From: Pardosa pseudoannulata | Lineage: Eukaryota > Arthropoda > Arachnida > Araneae > Lycosidae | Length of the DNA stretch: 64,000 nt | Assembly (NCBI GenBank): GCA_032207245.1 | Contig: CM063509.1 | Coordinates: 97,679,412-97,743,411, forward strand | Reading direction: 5' to 3' | Shown here: piece after piece, positions 1 through 39,324 of the stretch | Position numbering within the stretch: the stretch's first letter is position 1 | How the letters are laid out: each line of letters begins with the position of its first letter | The notes under the pieces: model-generated | Databases searched by the model: none | What the model saw: the letters and a program-made list of their open reading frames with translations, nothing else | What the model was told of the DNA's origin: nothing | Translations under genes and position numbers: made by a program

Positions 1-92
1 TAGCCATTCAGAGTCAGCTTTAAGCTGTAGGTCCCGGTCTCATTAGCCCTCGTGTTGCAAAAAGTAGACTGTAGCACTCCAAACCAAACCAA
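1..92 (+). mobile_element. SINE family A, 3' part (cut by window edge)
   Basis: Matches the 3' two-thirds of the family whose full copies lie at 6176, 10255, 39325 and 55951. It has the body stretch after the tRNA-like head (GCTTTAAGCTGTAGGTCCCG), the block TCTCATTAGCCCTCGTGTTG, and the terminus ending in CACTCCAAACCAAACC. The tRNA-like head would lie before base 1. Confidence 0.85.
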
Positions 93-1628
93 AACCATTC
101 AGACGATTATATCATCAAGTAAAGTGGTTGATAATCGAACAAATCATTTTAACAGAAAGAAAATAGTAACAATTTTTATCACATAATAGTGAGTATCATA
201 CACTCATGATTCATTTTTAATAAAAATGTGTGAAAAAAATGAATGCATTTACTACTTGTATTTAGTTTCCAAACATTCCATACAGTAGTTAGTTCATTAG
301 AAATTCAAAACTTGATTGGTTTTAAGTGCAAGTGATCATTAAGTGAATAGGTTATAAAGTGAGGAGTAACTGTATAAACTTCATGACAGCCTTTTACTTA
401 TAAGCAGATATGTCAGTCTTGTTAAATATTATATGTATATTTAGTTACAGGGGATCGGTGATATTTTCTGCAAGGGTAAAAAAAAAATGTTTTCAAATAC
501 CTTTTTAAATATAGAATCATAGGAATACGACTAGTAAGTTATAAAAAGGTTGGTCAGTAGATGTAAGGATGCTATAACCATTATTTGCTATTCAAAAACT
601 AAGAAGACAATAGTCTAAAACTTTAAACAAATTTCAAATTGAAATAAATGTTTATACTACAATGGCATGTTAATATTTGTGCTAGCTAGCTTGTTGCTGA
701 ACTGTTTAACAAGTACAAACCATTTTTAACATATTACTCCAGTAAAAAAAAATAAAATAAAAGTATTCTGTAGAATTTTAATTTATTTTGATTTTATTAG
801 ATACAGAACTGTACATCTACTATATTTTTGATTTCTTAAAGATCCTATCAAAAAGAAGAATGCACATTTATATTATCAATAAACAATATATAATGATGTG
901 AGCAAATGGAAGATCACTGATTGATCATAAATATCTAACTTACAGAACTATTATTAGCCAAAGAACAATATATAAACATCTTTTACGAAGTTTCAGGCTT
1001 AAGAAAGACTTATATACAATGTTTAATATATTTAAGATATATTAAAAAGACAGATAAATAATGTACTTAACTTTTCTCACCATATGCAGTGCTTGTACAT
1101 AATCAGTAATGAAAAATATTTTCACAATTGATTTCTTTACTTGAGCTGCAAATAAAACCCATTGATATAAATAAGAAAGAAATAGTTTTTGAGTAATAAT
1201 GGGAAATGAATAAAATATACAATACATGATAAGCAAAGCTTTACAACATTTAATATATGTAAATAGATCTAGAGGAATGAAATTATATCATACATCTTTT
1301 CCATTCAACATACAAAAGGAATCTTTACTACCTAATTCTATTTGCTATAAAGCAAACAGACAGATATTAAAGACAATAGGTGGCACATATTTCATACACT
1401 TAACATAAATGTATACATAGATACTAAATCTCAATAACACTCTCAAATATTACATATAAATGTCAATACCGGATACATATTAATTCATCTAAGTAACAGT
1501 TAAAACATCTAAACTGACTTAAAGCCATCTCAAACTCAATAACAATGAATATTACACATAGATAACACCTGCAAATAAGCATGAGAACACATTTTTAATA
1601 GCTTAAAAAATCCATAAGATGCCCTTAG
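93..1628. other. 3' flank of the MARVEL-protein gene, no gene seen
   Basis: Very AT-rich DNA downstream of the minus-strand stop codon at 1629-1631. Part of it is presumably that gene's 3' UTR. On the minus strand an ATTAAA lies at 1594-1599, close to the stop, and an AATAAA at 782-787, so the end of the transcript cannot be fixed from sequence. Short open frames here have no recognisable domain. Confidence 0.4.
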
Positions 1629-4600
1629 TTAGCTAGATCGTATAGCAGTAAGCACAATGTCCTCAGGAACAGAAGAAGTCTTGGTTGCACATGAACGAAT
1701 AATAGTTAGGAAAACACAGACAATAGTACAAAGAAAACCAAACACCTAAAAAGAAATTAAAAAGGAAGCATTAAATAATGTTAGTAATTTAAATAAAGGA
1801 AAAGTAAATAAGTTATTAGAAAAATTAAATTGGTAGCACCCGATACTTTTCATCAAAGCAGTACATAATTTTACAAAATTTATATTGTTTCTATTGACAT
1901 CAAAAAGGGGGATCAAATTTGTCAAAAGTTATATGGATGGAGATTTGCATAAATTACTGATTCAAATCAGTGATTTTCAACTGGTGGTACATGTACTACA
2001 GGGGGTACAACATTAGACCATTAGAAGGTAAGCAAAAATAAATTAGTCATGGTCACCACTCAGGTAAAAAGGGAACAAAACAACTAAGAAAGATTAAAAG
2101 AGCTTTAAAAGAAAATAGAAGTTTATATTAAATTGTCAGGTGTAATACTGACCTTGCTATTAATATAATCTTCATGAGTGAGGGACTACATCTTTTTAGT
2201 TCTTGTTGTGGTGATAAATGCAGTGAACTTTTTAGAAAGTCAATGTTTCTGTATACATTTGCTAGCTTTACGCTCATAAACAGGCATTTTTCTTATAGAT
2301 CTGTGGCTGCAGTGTCCTACTCTTGGGAAACTCCCCAGAAGCTGCTCTCAAAGTGAACACATTCTGTAAGGAATTTGCACCACGACTCATGTGTGCCCTT
2401 CACGATATCTACAAAAGAGCCCCATTGACCTCTTCTATCCAGAATTCCTTAAGGGAAATAAGAAGCCGGCTAGCAAAGGGGGGCTGATAAGGTTTTTCAG
2501 AGGTGGTTGTTTGTGTTTTTGCAGGCCTGCAGTACATCTGGAATGGAGGACTTCTCTTTTCGGCAGGGATCAAGTTTCAAGAATGCTACCCCCCCCCACT
2601 TCTGAAATGAATCAATAAAGTTCTACAGGATTTATTTGTTAACCACACAATGTCTCCTACATATGTTCATTTATCTTACATTCTATTAATAATCAATTTG
2701 TTTCATTTATTACTTTGCTATTAGTTAAAATTAACACTGATTAATAAATTTAGAATTCTCTAGTAATGTACTATGGATATGCTCTTTACACAATTCAAAT
2801 GCATGCTGATATGGCAAAACCCAAAAAGGACTATTTACAATACAATACTACTTGCTAAATAATTAAATCAAAAGTATTATTTTTATAGATCAATTACTAA
2901 GATATAATAAACTATTTGTGGTAAAATTCAGAAAGTATTTGAAAGTATATATCTTCTGCATATAATTGTAAATATTTAGATGAATTTAAAATTCAATCAC
3001 TATTGGATGATTGATCTATAAAAGAAAAAATAAACCTAAAATAAAGATGGTTGACCTTTTATAATATTCTTCTTTTAAAACATTGTCAATTAATACTAAG
3101 CATAAATGAAAGAACATATTTACCCATACAATTACACAAGAATATCACATACAGATAAAAATCAATCTAAAAATTGCGCAAACATGAAAATAGTTTAGCC
3201 ATTCTGATAGCTATAAGCCTGGTGAGTGATTTATTCAGTATAAAGCAGATAACTATAGAAAAGACCATACTTTTTATTAAACATTAATGCCCATTAAACA
3301 TTAAAATCTCACATCTTGTCCTCTTTTTAATAGACATAACAAAATCTTATAGACTAAAAATTATATAATTGTAAATTACTAGTAGTTGAACAATATTTAA
3401 AAAATACCTTAAATTAAATTACATATTTATGACTATGAATGTTTCCATATAATTTTTTATGAGTAATATAGAAATAGATCATTGTAACAAGAGATAAGAC
3501 AAATTTAATTCCATTTTCACAATATTTTAAAAAATAAACTAAAAAAGGGACTCACAGCTGATAATGTTATTTGAACTTTAGTCCATTCTGTAATAGGTGG
3601 TTCACTGTGACGAAAATGGTTTTCTGCATGAAGAAGCATGGCAGAGGAAAAAATGAAAAGACTACATAAACTCCCATGAAGAGCAGCATCCTAAAAAATT
3701 AATGTAGTGTGTATTTAGTTCAAAATTCTGTATTCATTTAATGTATAAAGGAAAATGATTTTTAAAACACAACTTATTAGTAAATACCATTATTTATAAC
3801 AGAGGTCTTCAAACTAGGTTCTGTGGAACCCTAGGGTTCCTACAGAAATTGACAGGGATATATAGGACATAAGGGATCCCTATTTGTTTACTCAAAGCAT
3901 CAAAACTAAAATAAAATTTTAACTTTTATAAAATATTGAAATCTGAAAGGCAGTTTTACTGCCAATTTCAACAATTAATCCATAGGTAAAAATATTTTGC
4001 AATAAAAAACAATCACAACAAAGTCATTAAATTGAAATCATGAATTTTCTTTTTATTTATTTTAATTTTAAATATTGTTTTGCTTTTGTTTAATATTCAA
4101 ATAATATATTTTAAAAAACAAAACAAAAAACCATTAGCTACCTTACCATACAATATCTTATTAGAGATGTTTATATTGTAATAAAATAAAGATGCAATAA
4201 TAATTTTGTAAATTTGTATATGATAAACTTTAGATATCTTATGTTTTCTGTTCTTTGATCAAGAATTTCAGTCAAGAAAATAATAAGCTCAAAGAGTTCT
4301 ATAATGTTTAAAAGGTTAAATAGGCCAGATCCACGATATTACTCAACTACAATCGAACTTCAATAACTCGAAGTCCCAGGGGACCCCCAAAAATATTCGA
4401 CTTATCCGAAGTTCGAGTTATCGAAGTTACCTACCATTCCTCTCAACTGCCGCTTAACATGGGTCGACATGGTTTAAATGGTTTGATATGTGCCATAATA
4501 TATAGTTGTAAGCATTTCAATTTTTTAATAGCCTATGTAAATAACAAGAGCAGAATGGGTTCAAAAGGTTTAAAACTCAAGAAATTTGGCCTCATTACAT

Positions 4601-7600
4601 ATTAATTAGTATACATACCTTGTAAATCTCATTTGAAAAAAGCAATTATTTTTAAGGTTGTTGGCATTCACAAAGTCACCTAATTTTTGAAGAGTTATAT
4701 AGAGTGTTGTCTGTACCTTCGGTGGTCTCCAGGTATTGTTGTATGATATGATTAGCCTCTTGTGCGAGAACGAAGAACTCGTGACCTTCGAGAACGAAGG
4801 TTCTCGAAGGTCACGAGTGAACTGGTATTCAAAGTTTTGAACAGAATTGTGTTTTTTACTGGGGAAATCTATCACAAACATTCGACTTAGAAGATGTTCG
4901 CTTCGAGTTATCGAGACAGTTTTTTAAAGAAAAGTATAGAAATGATTCGGGACTTGAATAAAAGTTCGAGGTAGCGGATTATTCGACTTATAGGAAGTCG
5001 AGTTATCGAAGTTTGACTGTAAAAACTTGATGACTATAGAAACATTTTGTACTTAAGATACTTACAATAACATTCCAGTACAGAGGAAAACTTTCAACAA
5101 CAGTGGTGATTCCAAGAATGAGAAATGCAGAAGCAACTAATATAGCAAATACTGAAACAAATATATGGGCCCGAACAGATGATGAAAATGGCATTTCTAG
5201 AATATCAATCTCTTTATCTCCAGCACTTGAAATACAGCTTAAGCTTATAACTGAACAAACCTATGTATTAATAAAATAAAAATAAGCAGTTTCATATAAA
5301 AGAAATTTCAACAGTAATTATAAAGTACTTATCCAATTATGGGCACTAGCAAAAACTCAAATCTTTAGTTATACCATAAAATTTATAACAAATTTACTCT
5401 AATAATTTTTTTTTAAAGATAACTATCTTTCTCAGATGACATTAATACATATTTTATATAAAACTATGACTTCTAAAATCCTCCTATTAATAAACACTAG
5501 AGTATTATAAGGACGATAATAAAAGCATGAAAGCTTTTTATTTTCTGTTGTTGTTGTACAGTGAAAATTAATATAAAGACAAATTTCATTTTAATGGAAC
5601 TCTAGAGTTAATAAAAAATTGGCAATTGGCAAAAATCCAAACTTTTATCGTTTTATTGTCAACTTCTGAAAAAACAATCATATCAATAGCAAAGTTGGAA
5701 AAAAATCATGATTTTTTTTAAAAAATCAAAAAAATCAGATTTATTTGATTTAAATCAGATTTTTTTCGATTTAAATCAGATTTATTTGATTTTTTTTTTC
5801 TGAATTCTAATTTTAATTATTGTTGTGTTTTTTATATTTTTTGCAATATACATGAAATAGTTTGTTATAAGTAACAACTGATCTATCTAGTATAATCTAC
5901 AAACTGATTACCTAAAATTAAATACATAAATTTTAATCTAAATACATTTGCTTATTTTGTAATTGGATGGTGCAAACTAAATAAGATGTAAATTTAAAGA
6001 ACAAATTAAATATTCATTTAATGCAAACTGTTTATTAAAAAACAAAAAATTCACAATTATTTCAATATTTTTAAGCAACGAATTATGGATTTAACTGTTT
6101 CAATAAAAATACTAGTTTTGATGTCGTATCCACTCCTAATTGGTTACGAAGGCTAGAATAAACAATACTAAAAGATTGGTTTGGAGTGCTACGGTCTACT
6201 TTTTGCAACACGAGGGCTAATGAGACCGGGACCTACTGTTTAAAGCCGATTCTGAACGGCTACGAACATCCATACCACTGTGGGATTTGAACCCATGAAC
6301 TCCAGTACCAAAGGCCAGCACACTAACCAATCGGCCATCATTCGGTCAATACCAAAAGAAGAAAACTGTCTTTCCATTCTAGCAGATAATGTGATGGCTG
6401 TTGTTATTTGGTAGACAAACTGGATTTCAAGTTCTGTAATACTCTCTTTCCCCCCCCCCATTACATAAAATAAATTCCACTAGTCATAACTAGTCATTGT
6501 ACCTACCCCTACTACATACTTTCTGATAACAACCCCTAAATTCTTAGAAAACATACTATCTATTTACACTTATTTACTTATTGGTATTTCTGTGCTGACT
6601 GATTACCAATTCTCCTGTCTTTCGAATGTAGGTTTTAAGAGAAGTGAAAAAAAATGGTTTAAATCAATGATTTTTTAAAAAAAATCAACTGATTTAAATC
6701 ATGCCAACCCTGATCAATAGATACTAATTATACTTGAAATAAATAAAACTGAATTATCTTTTAACTGTTATAGCCAGGGCCATAGCCAGAAATTATTTTC
6801 GGAGGGGGACCAAGGGAGAAAGACATCTTTATTTGTAAATGATACTTCAATTGATAAAAGGGAAAGAACTGTATTTCCAGAATACAGTGCCGGAAATACA
6901 GTGCTGTACTTCCAGCCAGTGACCCAGCAAGGCTTTTATGGTCTCAGCAGTTTTTTTCTAAAGGCGCCTCCACACTACGGTCCACTGCAAGCCATCACCA
7001 CCGTCTGGAGGGACTTTGGCTTATCGTGGCCGATGGCGGCAGACGATAAAATAGCCTTGGTGGATTATGACTTCGGAGGTGGTTTTTCTCCAAAGATCAA
7101 AGGCAACCAGATGCACAACTAAAGTGCACAGTAGACCCTATGGATGAATCAATGCGCTTAGCTAATTTAGTGGCCCAGCGTGTGGATGCGACCCGTGAAC
7201 CACCATTTGAGGTCATCATCAGGAAGTGGTGAACAACTGGCCATAGTGTGGAGGCTACATAAGAGAATAACAGTCCATGTTCATGAACAGCTAAGCAGAT
7301 AGCACACAAACGGGAGACATTGTCTATCTACAAAATGGACTTACAAAATTTCAGGGGGGGGGAACCAGTCCCCCAATTCCCTCCCCCTGCCTATGGCCTT
7401 GGTTATAGCAGAGTTGAATAAATTTCAAAGCAAATAAGCATAACAATGACCTCAAAGTAAAATTTGAAAGAATTTCACTATGTAAAGAAAAAGGATGGCT
7501 TTGTATCATTTTAAAAGAATATTTAAAATAAAACAATAACATCAAATGTTTATAATTCATAACATGCATATACTTCATACTGCTTTTTTTTTTAATAAAT

Positions 7601-8215
7601 GTTTTTTTGTATAATATGAAAGAGAATTACAAAAAATATTTGAACATTTCTATTGTAAATTGCTTTACACTCTTGATGTGGCATAATTATTTTAGAATCT
7701 TCATATTTTGTTTCAAGTGAAATTAAACATGTTACAATTATGATAAAATTTCAAATTTTTGAATTTCTATGAAGTATTAAGAATTTAAAGATGATCAATA
7801 CGATAATAGGATACAATGACTAAACAAAACATATGATTCATTTTCAATTAACAAGTTTTGATATGGTGATAAAATTTCATCATTTGTTACCTACCAGAAG
7901 AGCAAGTCGTAACATTCCTTCAGGTTTGCTAAAATAATCAGAGTGCCACTCTAAAATAATCGCGAATCTGACAGCTTGTTCGCTACTAACTGAACTAGGC
8001 GTTCGTCTGATGTTCCCATCAACTCCAGATGAACAGCCTGCATCACTTAATTCTTCCAGTTCATCAAGAGAAATATTTCTAAAAGTAGATTCTTCGGCAA
8101 TATGTCTAAAACCACCTTTATTGTGTTTCGTTATGTTTTCTGACAAAGAGTTTTCATCTTTCTCGCTCTCTTCAGAATGTGCATGAACAAAAACGTTCAT
8201 TTCGTTTCCCTCCAT
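1629..8215 (-). CDS. Four-pass MARVEL-domain membrane protein (CMTM-like), 4 exons, 255 aa
   Basis: Exons on the minus strand, in order of reading: 8215-7895 (ATG at 8215), 5260-5066, 3690-3556, 1745-1629 (TAA at 1631-1629). All introns are phase 0 with gt donors (gtaggt, gtaagt, gtgagt) and ag acceptors. The product has a Ser/Glu/Asp-rich hydrophilic N-terminus of about 100 residues. Four hydrophobic segments follow at roughly 101-120, 139-160, 174-193 and 211-234, then a short tail ending in RSS. The layout and the motifs MLRLALL at the start of helix 1 and VFGFLCTIV in helix 4 fit the MARVEL fold of CMTM/chemokine-like-factor relatives, which act in membrane trafficking and receptor retention. 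Which CMTM it corresponds to cannot be decided here. MAL, plasmolipin or another MARVEL protein are alternatives. It shares a promoter region with VAC14. Confidence 0.83.
1746..3555. other. Intron 3 of the MARVEL gene with repeat debris
   Basis: It holds a single hAT-like end at 1968 (CAGTGATTTTCAACTGGTGG, then a GTACNNCAGGGGGTAC-type block) whose partner end was not found. It also holds a dispersed repeat at about 2350-2605, described separately. The remainder (2640-3555) is AT-rich with nothing recognisable. Confidence 0.6.
2350..2605 (+). repeat. Dispersed repeat D, copy 1
   Basis: This is less AT-rich than its surroundings and resembles 16345-16575 in the same orientation. Both share, in the same order, a TTTGCA..C block, GATATCT/TATATCTGG, CCCCATTGACC, CCGGCTAGCAAAGGGG/TCGGCTAAGGGG, and an AGGGATCA.TTTC block. 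The two copies are quite diverged. No coding domain is recognised. It is probably part of an old retroelement. Confidence 0.55.
3797..3900 (+). mobile_element. Solo hAT-like end
   Basis: CAGAGGTCTTCAAACTAGG followed by a GTGGAACCCTAGGGTTCC block is the kind of terminal sequence seen in Charlie/hAT transposons. No matching right end or 8-bp target duplication was found nearby, so this is a remnant at best. Confidence 0.4.
4350..5019. mobile_element. Pogo/Tc1-like TIR element (non-autonomous), TA-flanked
   Basis: Left end CAATCGAACTTCAATAACTC and, on the other strand, right end CAGTCAAACTTCGATAACTC form terminal inverted repeats that continue to a ...GACTTC block. TA lies directly outside both ends (4348-4349 and 5020-5021). 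There is no transposase coding. Inside, 4773-4812 is a perfect hairpin with 18-bp arms (CTCGTGACCTTCGAGAAC) around GAAG. The element ends only 46 bp beyond the splice donor of exon 2 of the MARVEL gene. Confidence 0.8.
5690..6712. mobile_element. hAT-type MITE with 8-bp TSD, interrupted by a SINE
   Basis: The ends are CAAAGTTGGAAAAAAATCAT and, on the other strand, CAGGGTTGGCATGATTTAAA. The 8-bp duplication ATCAATAG lies directly outside both (5682-5689 and 6713-6720), as expected of hAT transposition. The subterminal parts repeat AAATCAGATTTATTTGATTT-like units. A second full-length relative lies at 58690-59810 and lacks the SINE, so it shows the empty site. Both share the internal stretch containing GGCTGTTGTTATTTGGTAGA. 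Confidence 0.8.
6176..6347 (-). mobile_element. SINE family A, full copy inside the hAT MITE
   Basis: Minus-strand tRNA-like head with an A box (GGCCGATTGGTTAGTG) and B box (GGGTTCAAATCCC), then the common body and terminus. It is bounded by a 12-bp target duplication, AATACTAAAAGA (6164-6175) and AATACCAAAAGA (6348-6359), with one mismatch. The related MITE at 58690 has no insertion at this point, which confirms the boundaries. Confidence 0.9.
6775..7401. mobile_element. hAT-type MITE with 8-bp TSD, carrying a 288-bp palindromic-ended module
   Basis: Inverted ends CAGGGCCATAG and, on the other strand, CAAGGCCATAG are flanked by identical 8-bp copies of GTTATAGC at 6767-6774 and 7402-7409. 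G-rich stretches lie inside both ends. The centre holds the 288-bp module at 6967-7254, also found at 61356-61643. There is no intact transposase. Confidence 0.72.
6967..7254 (+). repeat. 288-bp module with CCTCCACACTA ends, copy 1
   Basis: It begins CCTCCACACTACGG and ends with the near inverse, CCATAGTGTGGAGG. The inverted counterpart at 61356-61643 has the same length. Shared internal blocks include TTTGATCTTTGGAGAAAAACC (on one strand) and GGCCCAGCGTGTGGATG. Similarity continues a few bases outside the palindromic ends, so the module may be part of a larger element. No protein domain is recognised in it. Confidence 0.65.
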
Positions 8216-8665
8216 TTTCCCTTTTTAAGTAACAATACACAATTACTTTGAAAGGGTGAAAGTAACTTTTACATTAAAATTCGCATACATTTAAAACTTA
8301 CACAACATATTTCAACCGCAACATTTAACAAGATGTAAACAAATAATTGCCATGAAAGTGGAAGTACTTATCAGGATATTAAACATTTGAATATTTTTTT
8401 CAGTTAGGAAAATAATTTAGTAATGGTTCCTTTTCACAATTATTATTATATTTTTTATGTTGTTATGCAAAATAATCTTGTAATTTAATTTTAACAGTGA
8501 AATAATTCTTATGTGTTTCTATTCACTTCACTCAACTCAACCCAGTGATCATATACTCATTTCTTATTTTCATGCCCACTGTCAAACGAAAAGAATTGTA
8601 TATTTTAAGTATTAATGGAACTGAAATAAAACTATATATTTAAAGTAATTTTTTTTTATAGAAAA
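8216..8665. promoter_or_regulatory. Likely bidirectional promoter between the MARVEL gene and VAC14
   Basis: Only 450 bp separate the two divergent start codons. No repeat or other gene interrupts the interval, so both 5' UTRs and core promoters must lie here unless an upstream noncoding exon exists. No clear TATA box or initiator can be singled out in such AT-rich DNA. Confidence 0.6.
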
Positions 8666-35732
<27,067 letters not shown>

Positions 35733-36390
35733 TATTTATATTATATAACTGAATTAATCAAATTTATATTTAGTTATATATTTATATATGAAAGTTTTAA
35801 AAAATTCTATGTCATATAATCATTTTGATTGAGCCAGCTCTTTGTAATATTTTATTAATTGTGATTTATCTATCACCACTGCAACTTTATCAGTATTTTA
35901 TTTCTGCATAATTAATTACTCATAAATTTGATGATTGAAACATTTGTAATTTTCCATCATTCTATAAGTTGGAAATTTTTAAAATATTTTATATATTTAT
36001 ATCAGTTATATTGTTATTTCTTTGATTTCTGATTTTACGTTTTTGTTATAATGATTATATTCTGTTATTGAATATGTGTATGTATTTATGTAGATTAAAA
36101 AATATATTAAATAACACTTTTGAAAAATATTTGTAGCCTTTGTCATAATTTTCATTTTAATAATTGTATAAATTAATAGTCAAATTTCTTTAATTTTCTA
36201 ATACTATACGGATCTAACCATTTATATTAATTTTTCTTATCTTGAAACTTTCACATATAGCAGTTTAAAAGATATGTTTCAATGATAAATATAGCTACAG
36301 ATGCCCATTAAGATAGTAAATAAGTTTACAGCTTCTGTAAACCAACACTGGGTTTTTCACTAAGAAAACCATGTATTTACAATAAAACAG
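35733..36390 (+). other. VAC14 3' UTR and candidate poly(A) signals
   Basis: After the stop codon, variant signals ATTAAA occur at 36094-36099 and 36106-36111. The first canonical AATAAA is at 36381-36386. The transcript probably ends near one of these; the sequence alone does not say which. Confidence 0.5.
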
Positions 36391-39313
36391 ACTTCTCCAT
36401 GATCCACAGTGTTGCGACTATGCACATCATATATGGCTGGTTTAAAAGAGACACATTATTTGGTTACAAACAGTTGCTGTCATATCATATAAGTTTTTGC
36501 TCATCTACTGGCTAGTCATTTACATATACTGATTATAATATCAAACAATATATCCCTTTAACACTTCAATACACTATTATTATTTAAAACAATTCCAGCA
36601 TATTTAATAATTATTAGTTTAACAGTATGTTCTGTTTTAACATAGTAATTTTCAAAAATAAAGAGCAGCATTAAAAATAAATTTATAATTGCTATATATT
36701 TCAAAATTCAAATTACTTTTTATAATAAATTGCACTAACAATATAAGCAATTTCAAAAATAAAACAGCTCATTATCATAAAACAATGCATTCATCTAAAT
36801 TTAATTTTTATCATAAATTTAAATATGATCTAAAAAAATAAATAATTATGTTTTAGCAATTTATTTACACACAAACTAATAGAAAAGCACTTAAGATTTT
36901 GCCAGATCATTTAAAGAGAACAAATGTATCATCAAATTAAAATATCACTTGCATAAATATTATACTAATTTAAATGGTAATGCTGTTTGCAATGGAATGA
37001 GATTAGCATCTAAAAGTTGGATTACAGTTGTGGTGCAACTGTATTCAAATAGAAAGAAATATACCAAATTAAAATTGATAAAGTGAAATAAGTAAATATG
37101 GTTAGAAAGCAAAAAATATATATATTATCTGATAACACATTTTAAACACTATCAGATCAGTTAAGTAACTTAAATGATTTTTAATTATTTAAGATCATAA
37201 TTAAATAGGAAGTACATCAAACGACACCAAAATATGGTCACCAAATGTAATTTAAACATTAAAAAGCATTCTATCCTTGATGTTTGAACAATTTTACCTA
37301 CCTAAAACCTTCACAGGTTGATCTGAATCACCATGCAAAATTTTGTATAATAGATCCAGCCATTTAGAAATGCATAGTTAACAATTAATAATACACACTT
37401 GACATACATATAAAATAACTTTATGTATTATAAATAATGACAAGTATAACTTTTTCTTAGCTCAAATAGGAAACAAAAATTTAAAGCAAAGCAGTAAAAA
37501 AATACATTGAATGTTGTGCAGGTTAAACTTTTTTTCCCAATGCATACACAATTTAGAATATTTTTTAGCAGTTTGGATTTTGTTAGAAATTTTGTCTTAA
37601 AAAATATTTTAAAACTTGAAAAAAAAAAATTTATTTAATGTAACAGCTCATCTATATTTTACATGGCAAAATTAAATTCTTTAATTATATTTTTGTCACT
37701 TTGTAAAATTATTTCACTATCTGGGAATCTATAATTACATTAAATATTTATAAATAATATATTAAAATGTTTTTAAAAGATAATCCATTTTGAATTGAGT
37801 CTCTCTCAAGCAGTTTGCCTGCTTTAGAAAATTTGATTATTACTACACTATATTTCTCATCACACTTCTTTTTAAACAAACTGATGTCAAATTCGTTATG
37901 CTTTTAACTTAAAACTTTTAGGAGACTATGCAATTCCCTTCTTAGGTAGCATATAAGTTTAAACAGACTTAAATGATATAAATATTGACTCAAGCTGAAA
38001 CAGTGTTTATTTATTTTATCTATCAGAAATATATAATGTAAAAGATTCATAATTGTCCTTTATATCAGTAGTGTACTAACTGTAGATTGCTACCTCTCTG
38101 GGGGTTGCTAGAAAAGTGTTATTTGTCTCCACATTCAAATTATTTGACAGTGGAAAATATAAGGATTTTCTTCAATAAGTGTCAACTGCCAGTAAAATTG
38201 TGAAATAAAATTACATTATTTATAAAATGAAACTACATATTTTAAATAAACAGATTGCAATAAACATTTATGTCTCTACAGAGGTCTCACCAAAATATGC
38301 AAAATGGAGTCAGAAATGAAAATAGTTGTTTGCTCACCACTGCTCTATTGTACAAAATAATGTGGTATTCCATGAAAATGTAGAGTTCCCCTAAAATTTT
38401 TTGATGTTTCATGTAAAATTTATTGATTTTATAAAAAATATTTTACTCTGATAATTTAAAGCTAAAAACTAAAAGCGAAATTCATCCATTTAAATTGTCA
38501 TATGTAAATTAGTTTAATTGTTCTGTTATACTTTATTATGCTAGAATTGTCGTATGTTGGGGTGTTAAGTTACTATTTTTACTAACTAAATCAAGCCTTA
38601 CATTAACATAACCTTATCCCAAACCAAACCAATTTTAACATGATTTACTGTTAGGTAGTCATTGACACACCAAGCAGTTATATGAACCCAACAATTAAAA
38701 TTTCTAGTCACTCATGTAAGATTAGTGGTTTGTCTGAATCAGAGGATCTTGGTTCCATCAGTAACAGATTATACATGTTGAATTTTAAATATAAGTACTT
38801 TAGTGTAGTATGCATAGATATCACTTTAGTGCCGAGAATATATATAAAGGGAGGAAGAAGTCTATGTATCAAAAACTGTAGACGGTTTTGTGAACTTTGA
38901 AAATGTTTTGGGGATTCTGCAATAAAAGAAAAAAAACATACTAAAAATAGCAATCATTGATAAATAATGCTGAGATGTAAGTTTTAAGAGATTGAGAATC
39001 ATATTGAAGACCTTATATTTGATTGCATGCTGCACTTTAACAATAGGCTAATTTTCATAAAATTCTGTTAGTAGTATAGAGGTACTAATATGAAATAATA
39101 TACACAGTTTAATTAACACTCTGTCTAAGTCATTTTCTTTAATTAGATCAGTTGGAAAACTGTGTTTATAAAATGCATTTCTGAAGGTCATGACTATTCG
39201 TGTATTTCAAATATAAGAATAAATGTAAGAAAGTCTAAATCAAAGTAAAAAAAAAATAGCTTTTTTAATGGTTATGTAACATAATGAAAGTTCTTTTAAT
39301 ACTAATTGTTTTA
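36391..39313. other. Intergenic, AT-rich
   Basis: No gene seen on either strand. A possible 277-bp hAT-like MITE at 38066-38342 has ends CAGTAGTGTACTAAC and, on the other strand, CAGTGGTGAGCAAAC, but its putative 8-bp duplications match poorly (CTTTATAT versus CTCTATTG). Confidence 0.5.
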
Positions 39314-39324
39314 CAATTGTAAAA

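Noticed and set aside
38066..38342. Possible small hAT MITE.
   Set aside because: The ends are only about 11/15 alike and the 8-bp flanks match at about 5 of 8 positions, so it is not listed as a firm element.
38682..38953. Overlapping open frames on both strands.
   Set aside because: Short, without recognisable domains, composition as in the surroundings. Probably chance.
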